The notes: generated by a model not told the origin, from the letters alone. Positions 8,452 to 18,359 are shown, numbered from the stretch's first letter. The stretch: DNA of 64,000 bases from Flavobacteriaceae bacterium (GCA_009886625.1 QXZA01000008.1:34874-98873), one strand, 5' to 3'. A program made the numbers and translations.

Positions 8452-9403
8452 AAAAGCAGCAGTTTTGGCATATCCCAATTCAAATAATCTGGGAGATTAT
8501 ATACAAAGTATTGCTGCCAAGCAATTGTTGAGAGAGGAAGAAGTTGTGGAATTAGATCGAGATAATTTAGATTCTTATTCAGGAGATCCAATAAAGCTAG
8601 TAATGAACGGATGGTTTATGGAAGCGCCTTCTCATTGGCCTCCTTCGGAACAAATTCAACCCTTGTTCATTTCATTTCACCTTAATCCTACAGTACAAAA
8701 CAGGATGCTAACAGAAAAAGGAATAGCATATCTCAAAAGGCATCAACCTATAGGATGTAGGGATTTACACACTCAAGCTCTACTAAAATCTAAGGGGATT
8801 CAGACCTTTTTTTCGGGCTGTTTGACGCTAAGTTTAAAGAGAACGGCCTTTGTAAGCCCTAAAAAGATAAGAAAGGGAATTGTTGTAATTAGTCCTTTGG
8901 AACGTTTATTGCCAGAACCACAAACATTTCGTTTGAATACAACCAATGGTCTTTTTAATATTCTAATTCAAACGTTAAGGTTTCCTATTAGGTACATTCA
9001 ATATAAAAGAGCAATGTCTCATTTGAAAGCTTTTTTGGTTTTTCAAAAAGAAGAAGTGATCTGGTGTTCTCAGCTCATTGATCGAAAAAGGTTTTCTGAA
9101 AAAGAGCGGATCATAGCGGCCACAAAACAACTAGAAAAACTAGCAAACGCCAGCTTGGTTATTACTTCACGAATTCATTCAGCGCTTCCTGCAGTTGCGT
9201 TTGAGACGCCAGTCCTTTTTCTTTCAGACGGATTAGAGCATCCCAATCAAAAAAGTCGTTTGGAAGGAATGAACTCTTTTTTTCCAATTCTTACTTCTAG
9301 AGAATTGGAAACATGGAACGCACAAAAAGTAGTAGCGAAAAAAGCCCACTTACCTTATGTTAAAAAAGTTCAAGAAGAGATAAAAGCTTTTTTTAAAGAT
9401 TAA
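8444..9403 (+). CDS. polysaccharide pyruvyl transferase family protein
   Basis: 319 aa. The N-terminus AVLAYPNSNNLGDYIQSIAAKQLL is the hallmark of the PS_pyruv_trans family (CsaB/WcaK-like). Other family features are IGCRDLHTQALLKSKGIQTFFSGCLTL in the middle and the C-terminal VITSRIHSALPAVAFETPVLFL. Members add pyruvate ketals to envelope glycans or have related transfer roles. It overlaps the preceding glycosyltransferase gene by 8 nt and ends the four-gene run beginning at 5004. Confidence 0.85.
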   Translation: MNKKAAVLAYPNSNNLGDYIQSIAAKQLLREEEVVELDRDNLDSYSGDPIKLVMNGWFMEAPSHWPPSEQIQPLFISFHLNPTVQNRMLTEKGIAYLKRHQPIGCRDLHTQALLKSKGIQTFFSGCLTLSLKRTAFVSPKKIRKGIVVISPLERLLPEPQTFRLNTTNGLFNILIQTLRFPIRYIQYKRAMSHLKAFLVFQKEEVIWCSQLIDRKRFSEKERIIAATKQLEKLANASLVITSRIHSALPAVAFETPVLFLSDGLEHPNQKSRLEGMNSFFPILTSRELETWNAQKVVAKKAHLPYVKKVQEEIKAFFKD

Positions 9404-9433
9404 AAGGTGTACAACAGATTTCTTATTAGTGTT

Positions 9434-9441
9434 TATCTTTG
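9434..9441 (+). promoter_or_regulatory. -7 promoter box (TATCTTTG) of purD
   Basis: An exact TAnnTTTG box lies in the 53-nt gap before purD and ends 15 nt ahead of the ATG. It indicates that purD has its own promoter rather than relying on the glycan operon upstream. Confidence 0.6.
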
Positions 9442-9456
9442 CTAAAATTATTTTAA

Positions 9457-10728
9457 ATGAATGTATTGGTTATTGGCGGAGGTGGACGTGAACACACCCT
9501 TTGTTGGAAGATAAAACAGAGTAAAGATTGTGATGAACTATATGCTGCGCCTGGAAATGCCGGTACAGCATTGTGTGCGACCAACCTTCCCATAGGAGTT
9601 AATGATTTTGAAGGAATTAAAAAAGCCACATTGACTCGCCACATTAAGATGGTAATTGTGGGTCCAGAAGATCCTTTAGTAAATGGAATTCATGATTTTT
9701 TCTTGAACGACCCTGAACTCTCTTCAGTAGCGGTGATAGGACCTCAAAAAGAAGCGGCTACACTAGAGGGAAGTAAAGCCTATGCCAAAGCGTTTATGAT
9801 GCGTCATAACATCCCTACAGCAGCCTATGCAGAATTTACCTCAGAAACAGTTCGTGAGGGAGAGGCTTTTTTGGAGCAAAGCAAAGCACCTTATGTTTTA
9901 AAAGCAGATGGTCTTGCTGCCGGAAAAGGAGTTTTGATTATTGATGACTTAGCAACTGCTAAAAGAGAATTGCGGGAGATGCTTCTAGAAAGTAAATTCG
10001 GTGCCGCATCCAATAAAGTAGTAATTGAAGAATTTTTAGCAGGAATTGAGTTGTCCTGTTTTGTATTGACAGATGGGTCTTCTTATTTGACTCTTCCAAT
10101 GGCTAAAGATTACAAACGAATTGGAGAAGGAGATACGGGCCTCAATACAGGAGGTATGGGAGCTATTTCTCCAGTCCCCTTCTTGACCGATGAATTTAGA
10201 GAAAAAATTGAAACCCAAATTGTAAAACCCACAATAGAAGGGTTGAAAAAAGATAATTTACCTTATAAAGGCTTTGTTTTCATTGGATTAATCAAAGTAG
10301 GTAATGAGCCTAAGGTGATAGAGTATAATGTTCGTATGGGAGATCCCGAAACTGAGGTAGTGATTCCAAGGATAAAAAACGACTTTTTAGCTATTCTTCA
10401 AGCTGTAGACGAAGGAAGACTCGATGAGATAGATTTAGAAATTGATCCATCTGTTGCAGCTACAGTTGTTGCCGTTTCTGGAGGATATCCTGAAGCCTAT
10501 GAAAAAGAAAAAAGAATCACAGGTTTAGATGAACAAAAAGACAAAATGATTTTTCATGCAGGAACCAAGCAAGAAGGAGACGATATAAAAACATCTGGTG
10601 GACGCGTACTTGCCGTTACCTCTTTTGGTAAGGACTATCAAGAAGCAGTGGAAGCATCCTACAAGATCATTTCAAAAATCAATTTTGAAAGAATAAACTA
10701 CAGAAAGGATATTGGATTTGATCTATAA
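9457..10728 (+). CDS. purD: phosphoribosylamine--glycine ligase (GAR synthetase)
   Basis: 423 aa, the usual length. It joins 5-phosphoribosylamine and glycine with ATP, the second step of de novo purine synthesis, in the cytosol. Seen: the N-terminal VLVIGGGGREHTL and APGNAGTA, ATP-grasp motifs APYVLKADGLAAGKGV, VVIEEFLAGIELS and GDTGLNTGGMGAISP, and the metal-binding YNVRMGDPETEVV. Its end overlaps the convergent DUF6341 gene by 6 nt. Confidence 0.97.
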   Translation: MNVLVIGGGGREHTLCWKIKQSKDCDELYAAPGNAGTALCATNLPIGVNDFEGIKKATLTRHIKMVIVGPEDPLVNGIHDFFLNDPELSSVAVIGPQKEAATLEGSKAYAKAFMMRHNIPTAAYAEFTSETVREGEAFLEQSKAPYVLKADGLAAGKGVLIIDDLATAKRELREMLLESKFGAASNKVVIEEFLAGIELSCFVLTDGSSYLTLPMAKDYKRIGEGDTGLNTGGMGAISPVPFLTDEFREKIETQIVKPTIEGLKKDNLPYKGFVFIGLIKVGNEPKVIEYNVRMGDPETEVVIPRIKNDFLAILQAVDEGRLDEIDLEIDPSVAATVVAVSGGYPEAYEKEKRITGLDEQKDKMIFHAGTKQEGDDIKTSGGRVLAVTSFGKDYQEAVEASYKIISKINFERINYRKDIGFDL

Positions 10729-10950
10729 AAAGGAATGAGCAGAAGGGTCTTTGTCTTCTTCTCCGTTTTTATCAAATAAATTAAGTTGCAATATCCAATA
10801 AATTAAAGCCGAAAAACCTACAAGCATAAAGAGCCAGTTGACAGAGTTGGCAAGAGTCCAGCTACTGTTTTCAAGTTGACGTAAAAGATCATAAGGAAGA
10901 AAAAGGATTTCTTCAAAAAGCCATGCGATTGCTTCAAAAAATGCTTTCAT
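10723..10950 (-). CDS. DUF6341 family small membrane protein
   Basis: 75 aa. It matches the flavobacterial small protein often found beside purD, with an N-terminal amphipathic AIAWLFEEILFLPYD, an SWTLANSVNWLFML motif, one transmembrane helix (LFMLVGFSALIYWILQL) and the conserved acidic tail ending AHSFL. The function is unknown; databases sometimes mislabel members as uracil phosphoribosyltransferase, which this length rules out. It is convergent with purD and divergent from the DUF6427 gene, an order I recall from other flavobacteria. Confidence 0.8.
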   Translation of the reverse strand: MKAFFEAIAWLFEEILFLPYDLLRQLENSSWTLANSVNWLFMLVGFSALIYWILQLNLFDKNGEEDKDPSAHSFL

Positions 10951-10992
10951 AAGGTATTTAATTTATAAATTTGTTATTAATTCTAAAACAAG

Positions 10993-11946
10993 ATGTTTGC
11001 AAAGATATTTAAAAGAGTAAGTATTAAAACCTTCATTGTCTCTTTTTTTTTATGCTTCATCTTTATTGTTTTTACAGCATATTGTTTTTTCTTAGGAAAA
11101 CTAACACAAGAATCAGTTATAAGAACATTTGGTTTAAGCTTTCTTTTAGTTATGAGTACGTTTTTAGTGTCTCTATCTGAAAACAAAAATTTAAATAGAA
11201 GGTTTGGTGCTATTCACCTTTTATCTTTCCCTTTAGCATTATTATTATTCAATTGGGAAGGAGTATTCGATTTTAAGAAAAGTTTCATTTTGTTTGGTCT
11301 TTTATTTTCTTTAAATATATTTTCTTCAGACCTCAAGAATAAACAGCCCTCAGGGCAGATTTTTTCACTTGGAATATTGATTACGGGTATTAGCTTTTAC
11401 AATTATTACCTTGCCTTTTTTTATACAGTTCCATTATTGTTTTTTTTGGAGTCGCAATACAGAAAAAGAATGAATGGAATTCTTTTATTAGCGAGTATTT
11501 TTTTAACACTGCAATTTTTAATGGCAGTATCATATTTGACAACAGATAATTTCTTCTATGAAAGCACACCAATTGTATTTAAGAATTCATTTAACGGCTT
11601 AAGTCATAACGTTTCTGAAACTCCTTGGATAATTACGATTATTATAAGCCTTATAATTTCCATATTTTACAGGCCTAAAGAATATAAATTTTCAGTAGAA
11701 AAAAATGATGCTCATAGAACCTTTCAGTTTATGACTGTATGGTTAGTTATCAGCATTTTATTTAGGTATTTTAATTTACACATAGGAAAAGGAGAATGGT
11801 TATTAAGCTTTATACCATCGGCTTTTTTCCTTGGCCTTGGAATAGAATTTATAAAAAAGGACAAGCTGAAAGATGTTTTAATCATAATTATAATAATAAC
11901 CGCTGTTCTTTTTAAACTACACCTAAACAGTCTGTTTTCCTTATGA
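10993..11946 (+). CDS. DUF6427 family polytopic membrane protein
   Basis: 317 aa with about nine or ten predicted hydrophobic helices and very high Phe/Leu/Ile content. The order purD-DUF6341-DUF6427 is typical for Flavobacteriia. Landmarks include FNWEGVFDFKKSFILFGLLF and SFYNYYLAFFYTVPLLFFLE in the middle. No catalytic motif is recognisable and no function is known. Confidence 0.75.
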   Translation: MFAKIFKRVSIKTFIVSFFLCFIFIVFTAYCFFLGKLTQESVIRTFGLSFLLVMSTFLVSLSENKNLNRRFGAIHLLSFPLALLLFNWEGVFDFKKSFILFGLLFSLNIFSSDLKNKQPSGQIFSLGILITGISFYNYYLAFFYTVPLLFFLESQYRKRMNGILLLASIFLTLQFLMAVSYLTTDNFFYESTPIVFKNSFNGLSHNVSETPWIITIIISLIISIFYRPKEYKFSVEKNDAHRTFQFMTVWLVISILFRYFNLHIGKGEWLLSFIPSAFFLGLGIEFIKKDKLKDVLIIIIIITAVLFKLHLNSLFSL

Positions 11947-11965
11947 TTAAATAAAAGTTAATAAA

Positions 11966-13009
11966 TTAAATGTCATCATAATCAATGCTTATTGATTCTG
12001 ATTGAGCTAATGCTTGACAACTTAAAATTAATCCTTCATCTATTTCTTCATCGGTTAATATTTGATTTGCCTGCATAACAGCTTTTCCCTGAGTAACCTT
12101 AGCAATACAGCTACTGCAAACCCCCCCTTGACAAGAATATGGCACGTCTAATTTTGCTTGTAGCGCAATGTCCAACAATGTTTTTCCTGCTACTAATTCT
12201 AGCGTATGGGTTACTTCATCACAGATCAAAGAAAGCGTTCCGCTTTGAGCAGCAGCGCTTATCGTTTTTGAATCTGAACTTGCGGTAAATAATTCAAAAA
12301 AGAGTTGCTCTTTTTGTACGCCTTTCTTTGTTAACGCATCGGAAACCGTTTGAATCATTTGTTCGGGACCACAGAGATAGAATGCTTTTGATTTTTCTTC
12401 TCCAATTTGCTTTAAAAGATAATTCACCAAAGAAGAATCAATACGACCAAAATGGGTTTCATTCACATTAGCTTGGCTAAATACCCAATGAATTTTTAAT
12501 CGTTCAGGATGCTCTTTTTCAAGCGATTTAAGTTTTTCATAAAACATTGCTTCCTCTGGTGATTTGTTTCCATATAATAGCACAAATTGAGTATCTCCTG
12601 CTTTGTTTAATGTCGATTTTAATAGAGACATGATGGGAGTAATCCCACTTCCAGCAGCAATACCTACAATCGTGTTTTCGTCCAAAGAGGTATTTAAAAT
12701 AAAACGTCCTTCAGGAGGACTTACTTCTAAAACATCTCCTACTTTAAGAGATTGGTTAATATAGGTTGAAAATACACCCTTGGGAACTTCTTTTATTCCA
12801 ATTTGAAGTTTTTCATTTTCAGGCGCAGAGCAGATGGAATAAGAACGTCTTACTTGTTCATCATTGATATTCGTTTGTACATTGATATATTGACCTCCTT
12901 GAAATTGAAATTCATTGGATAAAGAAGCAGGAATCTCTAGAGATACAACAACGGCCTTGGCAGTTATACGATTAATTTGGGATACACGAAGAGAATGAAA
13001 TGATGGCAT
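11966..13009 (-). CDS. FAD/NAD(P)H- and [2Fe-2S]-dependent oxidoreductase (PaaE/Hmp-reductase-like)
   Basis: 347 aa from the ATG at 13009; a further upstream ATG would add 12 non-family residues. Domain order: a ferredoxin-reductase FAD domain (RRSYSICSAP, the RxYS FAD-binding motif, and VFSTYINQSLKVGD), an NAD(P)-binding domain (GIAAGSGITPIMSLLKS and FYLCGPEQMI), then a C-terminal plant-type [2Fe-2S] domain with cysteines in CQGGVCSSC plus a downstream LSCQA. This is the layout of the phenylacetyl-CoA epoxidase reductase PaaE and related electron-transfer proteins. No paa genes are nearby, so the partner is unknown. Probably cytosolic. Confidence 0.85.
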   Translation of the reverse strand: MPSFHSLRVSQINRITAKAVVVSLEIPASLSNEFQFQGGQYINVQTNINDEQVRRSYSICSAPENEKLQIGIKEVPKGVFSTYINQSLKVGDVLEVSPPEGRFILNTSLDENTIVGIAAGSGITPIMSLLKSTLNKAGDTQFVLLYGNKSPEEAMFYEKLKSLEKEHPERLKIHWVFSQANVNETHFGRIDSSLVNYLLKQIGEEKSKAFYLCGPEQMIQTVSDALTKKGVQKEQLFFELFTASSDSKTISAAAQSGTLSLICDEVTHTLELVAGKTLLDIALQAKLDVPYSCQGGVCSSCIAKVTQGKAVMQANQILTDEEIDEGLILSCQALAQSESISIDYDDI

Positions 13010-13080
13010 AGCTTTTTTTGGCAAATTTAAAAAAATGATTATCATTGTGTAGTTTCAATCAGTTTTAAAAGCAGATAATT

Positions 13081-14565
13081 ATGCCCATTACAGTGAAACA
13101 GTCCTTTTCTCTTTCAAAGAAGAAATTCTTTAGGGCACCTCAGTGGGAATTGAAGTTGGCAGCTCGAATTTTTATTGGATTTTTGATTTTGTATTTTTTG
13201 GTTGCATTTTTAGCATTGGGTGTAGCCCTTTTTTTTATAATCAGAAAGATCTTTCCAGATCAAGAACCAGTAAGTGTTGTAAACCAATGGATACTGTATT
13301 TTTTTGCCATAGACTTTTTATCTCGCTATTTTATTCAAAATCCTCCAGTAACAGATGTAAAGTCATTTTTACTTCAGCCCATTACAAAAATTCAAATTGT
13401 AAGAAGGGTGATGTTTCGGTCTTTAACGTCATTTTTTAATTTTATACCCCTTATTGTTTTACTTCCTTTTTGTGTTGTGGTGAGCAAAGAAAATGGCTTA
13501 ACCCTTAATTTATGGATTTGGTTTCTAGGAATTTTAACCTTATCAGGAGTAAGTAATTTTTTGATTTTTTTAATTAATAAAAACCGAAACGTAGCTCTAG
13601 GAATTTTTGTTTTCATTGTTGGAGGATATTTATCAGAGACCTATTTAAAATCACCTATAATTCCTTATGTGAGTTCAGCATTTGACAAACTTTACTCTCA
13701 GCCTCTTTGGGTGGGTCTTCTTTTGATCCTTTTTAGTTTGATATGGTATCTGACTCAGCAATTTTTAAAATCCCAATTGTATTTAGACAAAGGCTTGAGT
13801 AAAAAAAAGGAACGCATCATTGGATCCAAGCTTTACTTTTTAGATCGTTGGGGTGTCATAGGAGTCCTTCTAAAAAACGACATTCGATTAATTATAAGAA
13901 ACATACGTGCGCGTCAAGTGGTATTAATGGGCTTTCTTTTTTTGTTTTATGGATTGATCTTTTTCACTCAAGACATTTATAAAGAAAACCCTACCACGCT
14001 TATTTTTGCAGGTATCTTTGTGACAGGTGGATTTATGACCACTTTTGGACAATATGTTCCTGCATGGGATAGCGAATATTATTCTTTATTGATGGGGCAA
14101 AATTTACCGTATATTGACTACTTAAAATCTAAGCTTTATTTGCTAATGTTTTCAGTAGTGGTTTGTTCCATTCTATCCCTACCGTATCTGTATTTTGGCA
14201 AGAATACGATGCTTATAATTTTAGCATCAGGAGTCTTTAATTTCGGATTTGGCAGCTTGCTTAATCTTTTTTCGGGGGCTTATAATGCAACTCCAATGAG
14301 GCTTAATGTAAAGGCAAAAGCATTTGAAAACACCCAAGGTTTTAACATTACGCAGATGTTGTTTGCATTACCAAAGTTGGTGCTGCCCGTCATTATTTTT
14401 TACATTTTTAATTTGCTTATCGATTTTAATGCAGGAATTATTGCACTTTCAATGGTCGGGGTGCTTGCATTTTTTATGAAGAACTACCTTCTTAGGCAAG
14501 TAGAAAAAATTTATCAGGCCAAGAAATACGAAACACTTGCCGCTTTTAATAAAAACAAAATATGA
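13081..14565 (+). CDS. DUF5687 family ABC-transporter permease
   Basis: 494 aa, a polytopic membrane protein with about 11 hydrophobic helices, matching the flavobacterial DUF5687 family: a start like PITVKQSFSLSKKKFFRAPQWE, LQPITKIQIVRRVMFRS and a mid-protein KNDIRLIIRNIRARQV loop. It overlaps the ATPase gene downstream by 4 nt, so the two very likely form one ABC transporter. The substrate and direction are unknown. Confidence 0.8.
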   Translation: MPITVKQSFSLSKKKFFRAPQWELKLAARIFIGFLILYFLVAFLALGVALFFIIRKIFPDQEPVSVVNQWILYFFAIDFLSRYFIQNPPVTDVKSFLLQPITKIQIVRRVMFRSLTSFFNFIPLIVLLPFCVVVSKENGLTLNLWIWFLGILTLSGVSNFLIFLINKNRNVALGIFVFIVGGYLSETYLKSPIIPYVSSAFDKLYSQPLWVGLLLILFSLIWYLTQQFLKSQLYLDKGLSKKKERIIGSKLYFLDRWGVIGVLLKNDIRLIIRNIRARQVVLMGFLFLFYGLIFFTQDIYKENPTTLIFAGIFVTGGFMTTFGQYVPAWDSEYYSLLMGQNLPYIDYLKSKLYLLMFSVVVCSILSLPYLYFGKNTMLIILASGVFNFGFGSLLNLFSGAYNATPMRLNVKAKAFENTQGFNITQMLFALPKLVLPVIIFYIFNLLIDFNAGIIALSMVGVLAFFMKNYLLRQVEKIYQAKKYETLAAFNKNKI

Positions 14566-15257
14566 TCTCAGTTGAATCACTTTCAAAAAAATATGGAGGG
14601 TTAAATGTTTTAGACCTTCAAGAACTTACTATTCCAAAGGGAGAAATTTTTGGACTTATAGGGAATAATGGCGCTGGAAAAACAACTTTTTTCAGTTTGC
14701 TCTTAGACTTGATAGAATCTACTAGTGGTACGGTTTTAATCAATGAGATTAATGTTCAAAAAAGCGAAGTATGGAAGCCTTTTACTTCAGCTTTTATTGA
14801 TGAAAGTTATTTAATAGGCTATCTAACGGTAGAAGAATATTATCATTTTATAGGTGCATTAAGGGGCATGACTAAAGAGGAGGTAGACGCCTTTGTAGTC
14901 CCTTTTGAACCCTTTTTTAATTCAGAAGTGTTAAACCAAAAAAAATATTTGAGAGATTTTTCAAAAGGAAATCAGAAAAAAGCGGGGATTATTGGAGCAT
15001 TGATAGGACATCCCGAATTGGTGATTCTAGACGAACCCTTTGCAAACCTTGATCCAACTACACAAATACGGTTAAAAAACATTTTGAAAGAGGAAGCCAA
15101 AAAGCACGGTACTACTTTTCTTATTTCCAGTCATGACTTAACCCATGTAACAGAAGTTTGTGAGCGAATTGTTTTACTTGAAAAGGGAGTGATTTTAAAA
15201 GATATTAAAACGACAGCCTCCACCCTAAAAGAATTAGAAAACTATTTTTCTAATTAA
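14562..15257 (+). CDS. ABC transporter ATP-binding protein
   Basis: 231 aa, a complete ABC ATPase. Walker A is GLIGNNGAGKTTFF, the Q-loop lies near AFIDESYLI, the signature is degenerate (FSKGNQKKAGI in place of LSGGQ), Walker B is LVILDEPFANLDP and the switch histidine is in LISSHDLTHV. The KGNQKK form is common in two-gene exporters of this type. It would power the DUF5687 permease encoded immediately upstream. Confidence 0.92.
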   Translation: MISVESLSKKYGGLNVLDLQELTIPKGEIFGLIGNNGAGKTTFFSLLLDLIESTSGTVLINEINVQKSEVWKPFTSAFIDESYLIGYLTVEEYYHFIGALRGMTKEEVDAFVVPFEPFFNSEVLNQKKYLRDFSKGNQKKAGIIGALIGHPELVILDEPFANLDPTTQIRLKNILKEEAKKHGTTFLISSHDLTHVTEVCERIVLLEKGVILKDIKTTASTLKELENYFSN

Positions 15258-15317
15258 TCTTGAGTATTGATATACTAAAACGCTAGTTTTCATGTTATTA
15301 TCATACAAGTAACTCAA

Positions 15318-17783
15318 ATGTCAAGAGCGCGCCCTTTTTTTTGGATTTTCCATTTAGGACTTTTTATATTCTTCTCTTGTAGTACATCCAAGAAAGGGGT
15401 CTTGAATCAAGAATACCACACTTTAACAACGAAGTATAATGTATTGTTCAATGGAAAAGAAGCCTTTAACATAGGTGAACAAATTCTGGAACAAGCTTAT
15501 GAAGATAATTTTTATGAGCTGCTCCCTGTGGAACCGATTAACTTGAGAGGGGAAAACATAGACGAATCTTCCATTGTCCCAGGTTTTGATCGTGCAGAAG
15601 AAAAGTCGGTTAAAGCAATCCAAAAGCATTCCATGAATATAAATGGCAACCAATACAATCGTCAAATCGATGAAGCCTATTTGTTGCTTGGAAAAGCCCG
15701 ATATTACGATCGGCGTTTCTTCCCCGCTCTGGAAGCATTCAATTTTTTGTTGAAAAGTGGAGCAAATCAAAGCATTTTTGTGGAAGGAAAAATTTGGCGG
15801 GAAAAAACAAATATTCGTTTACAAAACCACCAATTGGCAACTCAAAACTTAAAACCAATTGCCAAATCATTGAATTTTAGAAACAAACTATACCCTTTAG
15901 CCAATGCAACTGTAGCAGAGGCCTTTATTAACCTAAAGGAACTAGATTCAGCAACCTATTATATGAAGCGAGCTGCACTTGCCGCTCCCAAAAGAAAATT
16001 AAAAGCACGCTATTTATTCATTACAGGACAACTTTTTGAAACTCTTGAACAGCAAGATTCGGCTCAATGGGCTTATGAGGAGATCACAGACCTTAAAAGA
16101 AAAGCAGCGAGAAAATTTTATATCAATGCCAAAATTAAACAAACCCTTTTAGATACTACAACACTAGTAGAAAATAGAATTGAACGTATTGGAAGGCTGA
16201 TGAATAATTATGAAAACGAGGCCTTTGAACATGTATTAAATCGTTCTCTCGGGAGCTTGTATTTGAAAGAAAATCAAGACAGTTTGGCCTTGGTTTATTT
16301 TACCCGCTCATTAGAAACCCTCTCAATAGATTCTTACACTCAAATTGAAAACTACCAGGATTTAGCAGATTATTACTTTAGCAAAGGAGACTATTTAAAA
16401 ACAGGCGAATACTTAGAAAAATTACTTCCTCTTTTTGATAACACTTCGGTTGCCTATAAAAAACTCAAAAGGAAAAAAGACAATCTTTCTGAAGTAGTTG
16501 CCTATGAAAAAACAATTCAAAGTACAGACAGCCTACTTTCTCTATTATCGTTAAGTCAAAAAGAACAAGAACAGTTTTTCCAAAACTTTATAGACGAACA
16601 ACAAGCTATAGCCGAGAAGACACTTGAAAATGAGTCAAAAAAGAGACAATTTTTATCACAAGACAAGCCACAGAGCGCATTTTATTTTTATAATCTAAAA
16701 GTGGTTCTACAGGGGCGTCAAACATACAAAGCAAATTGGGGAAACCGTCCAAATGTTGACAATTGGAGGCAAACGGCATCTTTACAAACGACATTGACAA
16801 ATTCAACACAGGATTCAGAGTTAAGCTCAAAAAAGCTTACTTTTTTACAACAAACACCAAAGAGCTATGTATCAGCCCTTCCAAAAAGCGTAAGTGCGAA
16901 AGACAGTATTAAAAGCCTTAATCAAAACGCATATTTACAATTGGGGATGATCTATAAAGAAAAGTTTGCTGATTTTCCTTTGGCAAGGAATCGATTGAAT
17001 GCCTTATTAGATTTGACTCCTCCAGAAGAAATTGCGGTACAGGCGTTATATCATTTATATCGGATGAATGAAACTGAATTTCCTGAACGTGCTGCTCAAA
17101 ATAGAGCTAAATTGCTTGAAAACTTCAGTGATACTCCTTTTGCAATGTTAATTTCAGATCCAGAAAATTATGATGTCTCAGGGGTAATTACACCAGAAAA
17201 GCTTTATGCAAATGTGTTAAGCTTATTTGAAAAACAAGAGTTCAAAAAAGTGTTGACAGAAATTGAGGCGCTTGAAGTTGTAACCAGTGGGAGCCAGATG
17301 GAACCTAAAATCGCACTTTTAAAAGCGCACACACAAGGAAGACTTTATGGTATAGATGCCTGGAAATCAGCTCTTCGAGAGGTAGAGACAAACTTTAGTG
17401 CAGTAGCAGAAGGAATAAATGCTAAAGCTTTAATAGCACAAATTGAAACCAACAACTTGAACGAATCTGGAGCAGTCTACAAAAATTACAAATGGATCTT
17501 CCCTTTTTTAAGCAGTTATGAAAAAGAATCTAAAGCATTTTATATAGAACTGAAAAACATGCTATCCACCACCAAAAGAAATTGGAAAGTGAGTCAAGAC
17601 ACTTACAATGAGGAATACACTTTTATAGTTGTTCACGGGATACGCGATACACAAGAAGTAGAACTTTTGAAGGAAAATGAACGTGTGAAAAACATACTAT
17701 CGTTTGAAAACATAGATAATTTTGTAGCTTTGACATCCCAATATCGTAAATACTTGAAAAATAAAACCTGGAAAAAAGAATAA
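15318..17783 (+). CDS. sprE: SprE/PorW-type gliding motility and type IX secretion lipoprotein
   Basis: 821 aa. A signal sequence with lipobox IFFSCST (Cys ~21) predicts an outer-membrane/periplasmic lipoprotein. The N-terminal region NQEYHTLTTKYNVLFNGKEAF and the IDEAYLLLGKARYYDRRFFPALEAFNFLL tetratricopeptide-type helices are characteristic of SprE (PorW in Porphyromonas). Helical TPR-like repeats run along the protein. In characterised members it is needed for the T9SS and gliding. It is followed 2 nt later by a bactofilin gene. Confidence 0.88.
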   Translation: MSRARPFFWIFHLGLFIFFSCSTSKKGVLNQEYHTLTTKYNVLFNGKEAFNIGEQILEQAYEDNFYELLPVEPINLRGENIDESSIVPGFDRAEEKSVKAIQKHSMNINGNQYNRQIDEAYLLLGKARYYDRRFFPALEAFNFLLKSGANQSIFVEGKIWREKTNIRLQNHQLATQNLKPIAKSLNFRNKLYPLANATVAEAFINLKELDSATYYMKRAALAAPKRKLKARYLFITGQLFETLEQQDSAQWAYEEITDLKRKAARKFYINAKIKQTLLDTTTLVENRIERIGRLMNNYENEAFEHVLNRSLGSLYLKENQDSLALVYFTRSLETLSIDSYTQIENYQDLADYYFSKGDYLKTGEYLEKLLPLFDNTSVAYKKLKRKKDNLSEVVAYEKTIQSTDSLLSLLSLSQKEQEQFFQNFIDEQQAIAEKTLENESKKRQFLSQDKPQSAFYFYNLKVVLQGRQTYKANWGNRPNVDNWRQTASLQTTLTNSTQDSELSSKKLTFLQQTPKSYVSALPKSVSAKDSIKSLNQNAYLQLGMIYKEKFADFPLARNRLNALLDLTPPEEIAVQALYHLYRMNETEFPERAAQNRAKLLENFSDTPFAMLISDPENYDVSGVITPEKLYANVLSLFEKQEFKKVLTEIEALEVVTSGSQMEPKIALLKAHTQGRLYGIDAWKSALREVETNFSAVAEGINAKALIAQIETNNLNESGAVYKNYKWIFPFLSSYEKESKAFYIELKNMLSTTKRNWKVSQDTYNEEYTFIVVHGIRDTQEVELLKENERVKNILSFENIDNFVALTSQYRKYLKNKTWKKE

Positions 17784-17785
17784 AA

Positions 17786-18169
17786 ATGAAAACAACAGAT
17801 TCAAACGGACAATACAGTAAAATAGACAAAAATACGGTCCTTAAAGGAGCAATTAATGCTAAAACGGACATCCGAATTGATGGAACACTTGAAGGAGAAG
17901 TTGAAACAGTAGGAAGAGTTATCATTGGAAAAGATGCCGTGGTCAATGGAAAAGTATTGTGTGCGAATGCTGATATTGAAGGGGTTTTTAAAGGAAACCT
18001 AACAGTATCAGGTAGTCTTTCTCTCAAAGCAGGGAGTAATGTTGAAGGAGAGGTCTTTATTCAAAAATTAATTGTAGAATCTGGAGCTACCTTTAATGCA
18101 AATTGTTCAATGCATTCGGAGGAAGATGGCGTTAAAAAACTAACAAATACTCGTGAAAAAACAGCCTAA
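17786..18169 (+). CDS. bactofilin (polymer-forming cytoskeletal protein)
   Basis: 127 aa. The central bactofilin beta-helix is clear: IDKNTVLKGAINAKTDIRIDGTLEGEV followed by repeated short rungs (IIGKDAVVNGKVL, ADIEGVFKGNLTVSG, LSLKAGSNVEGEVF, LIVESGATFNANC). Bactofilins polymerise into filaments that scaffold envelope processes. It begins 2 nt after sprE and its end overlaps the atpZ-like gene by 17 nt, so sprE, bactofilin and atpZ are probably co-transcribed. Confidence 0.92.
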   Translation: MKTTDSNGQYSKIDKNTVLKGAINAKTDIRIDGTLEGEVETVGRVIIGKDAVVNGKVLCANADIEGVFKGNLTVSGSLSLKAGSNVEGEVFIQKLIVESGATFNANCSMHSEEDGVKKLTNTREKTA

Positions 18170-18359
18170 TCGCTGGCTTGTTTTTTCTAGCCTAGCTTTT
18201 CAAATAGGGATCATTATGTATGCCTCTATACAATTAGGCAATTTTTTAGATCAAAAATTTAGTTCTACAAGTTTTGCTTTAATCTCAAGTGTTATAGGGC
18301 TTTTCATGGTATTATGGCTTATTTATAGACAAAGCAAAAGATTTTGGAATAATCCATGA
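18153..18359 (+). CDS. atpZ: AtpZ/AtpI family protein (ATP synthase assembly/Mg2+-Ca2+ channel-type)
   Basis: 68 aa with two transmembrane helices (SLAFQIGIIMYASIQLGNFLD and ALISSVIGLFMVLWLIY) and a basic tail, the AtpZ/AtpI layout. It has a GTG start inside the end of the bactofilin gene. The protein precedes the atp structural genes, as AtpI/AtpZ usually do, and presumably helps F0 assembly. It is followed by DUF6168 with a 4-nt overlap. Confidence 0.8.
   Translation: MKKQPNRWLVFSSLAFQIGIIMYASIQLGNFLDQKFSSTSFALISSVIGLFMVLWLIYRQSKRFWNNP

Noticed and set aside
8169..8591. 140-codon minus-strand frame across the glycosyltransferase/pyruvyl-transferase junction
   Set aside because: Antisense shadow; both plus-strand frames are well supported.
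15423..15770. 115-codon minus-strand frame inside sprE
   Set aside because: Antisense shadow of a conserved gene; no family features and no promoter.
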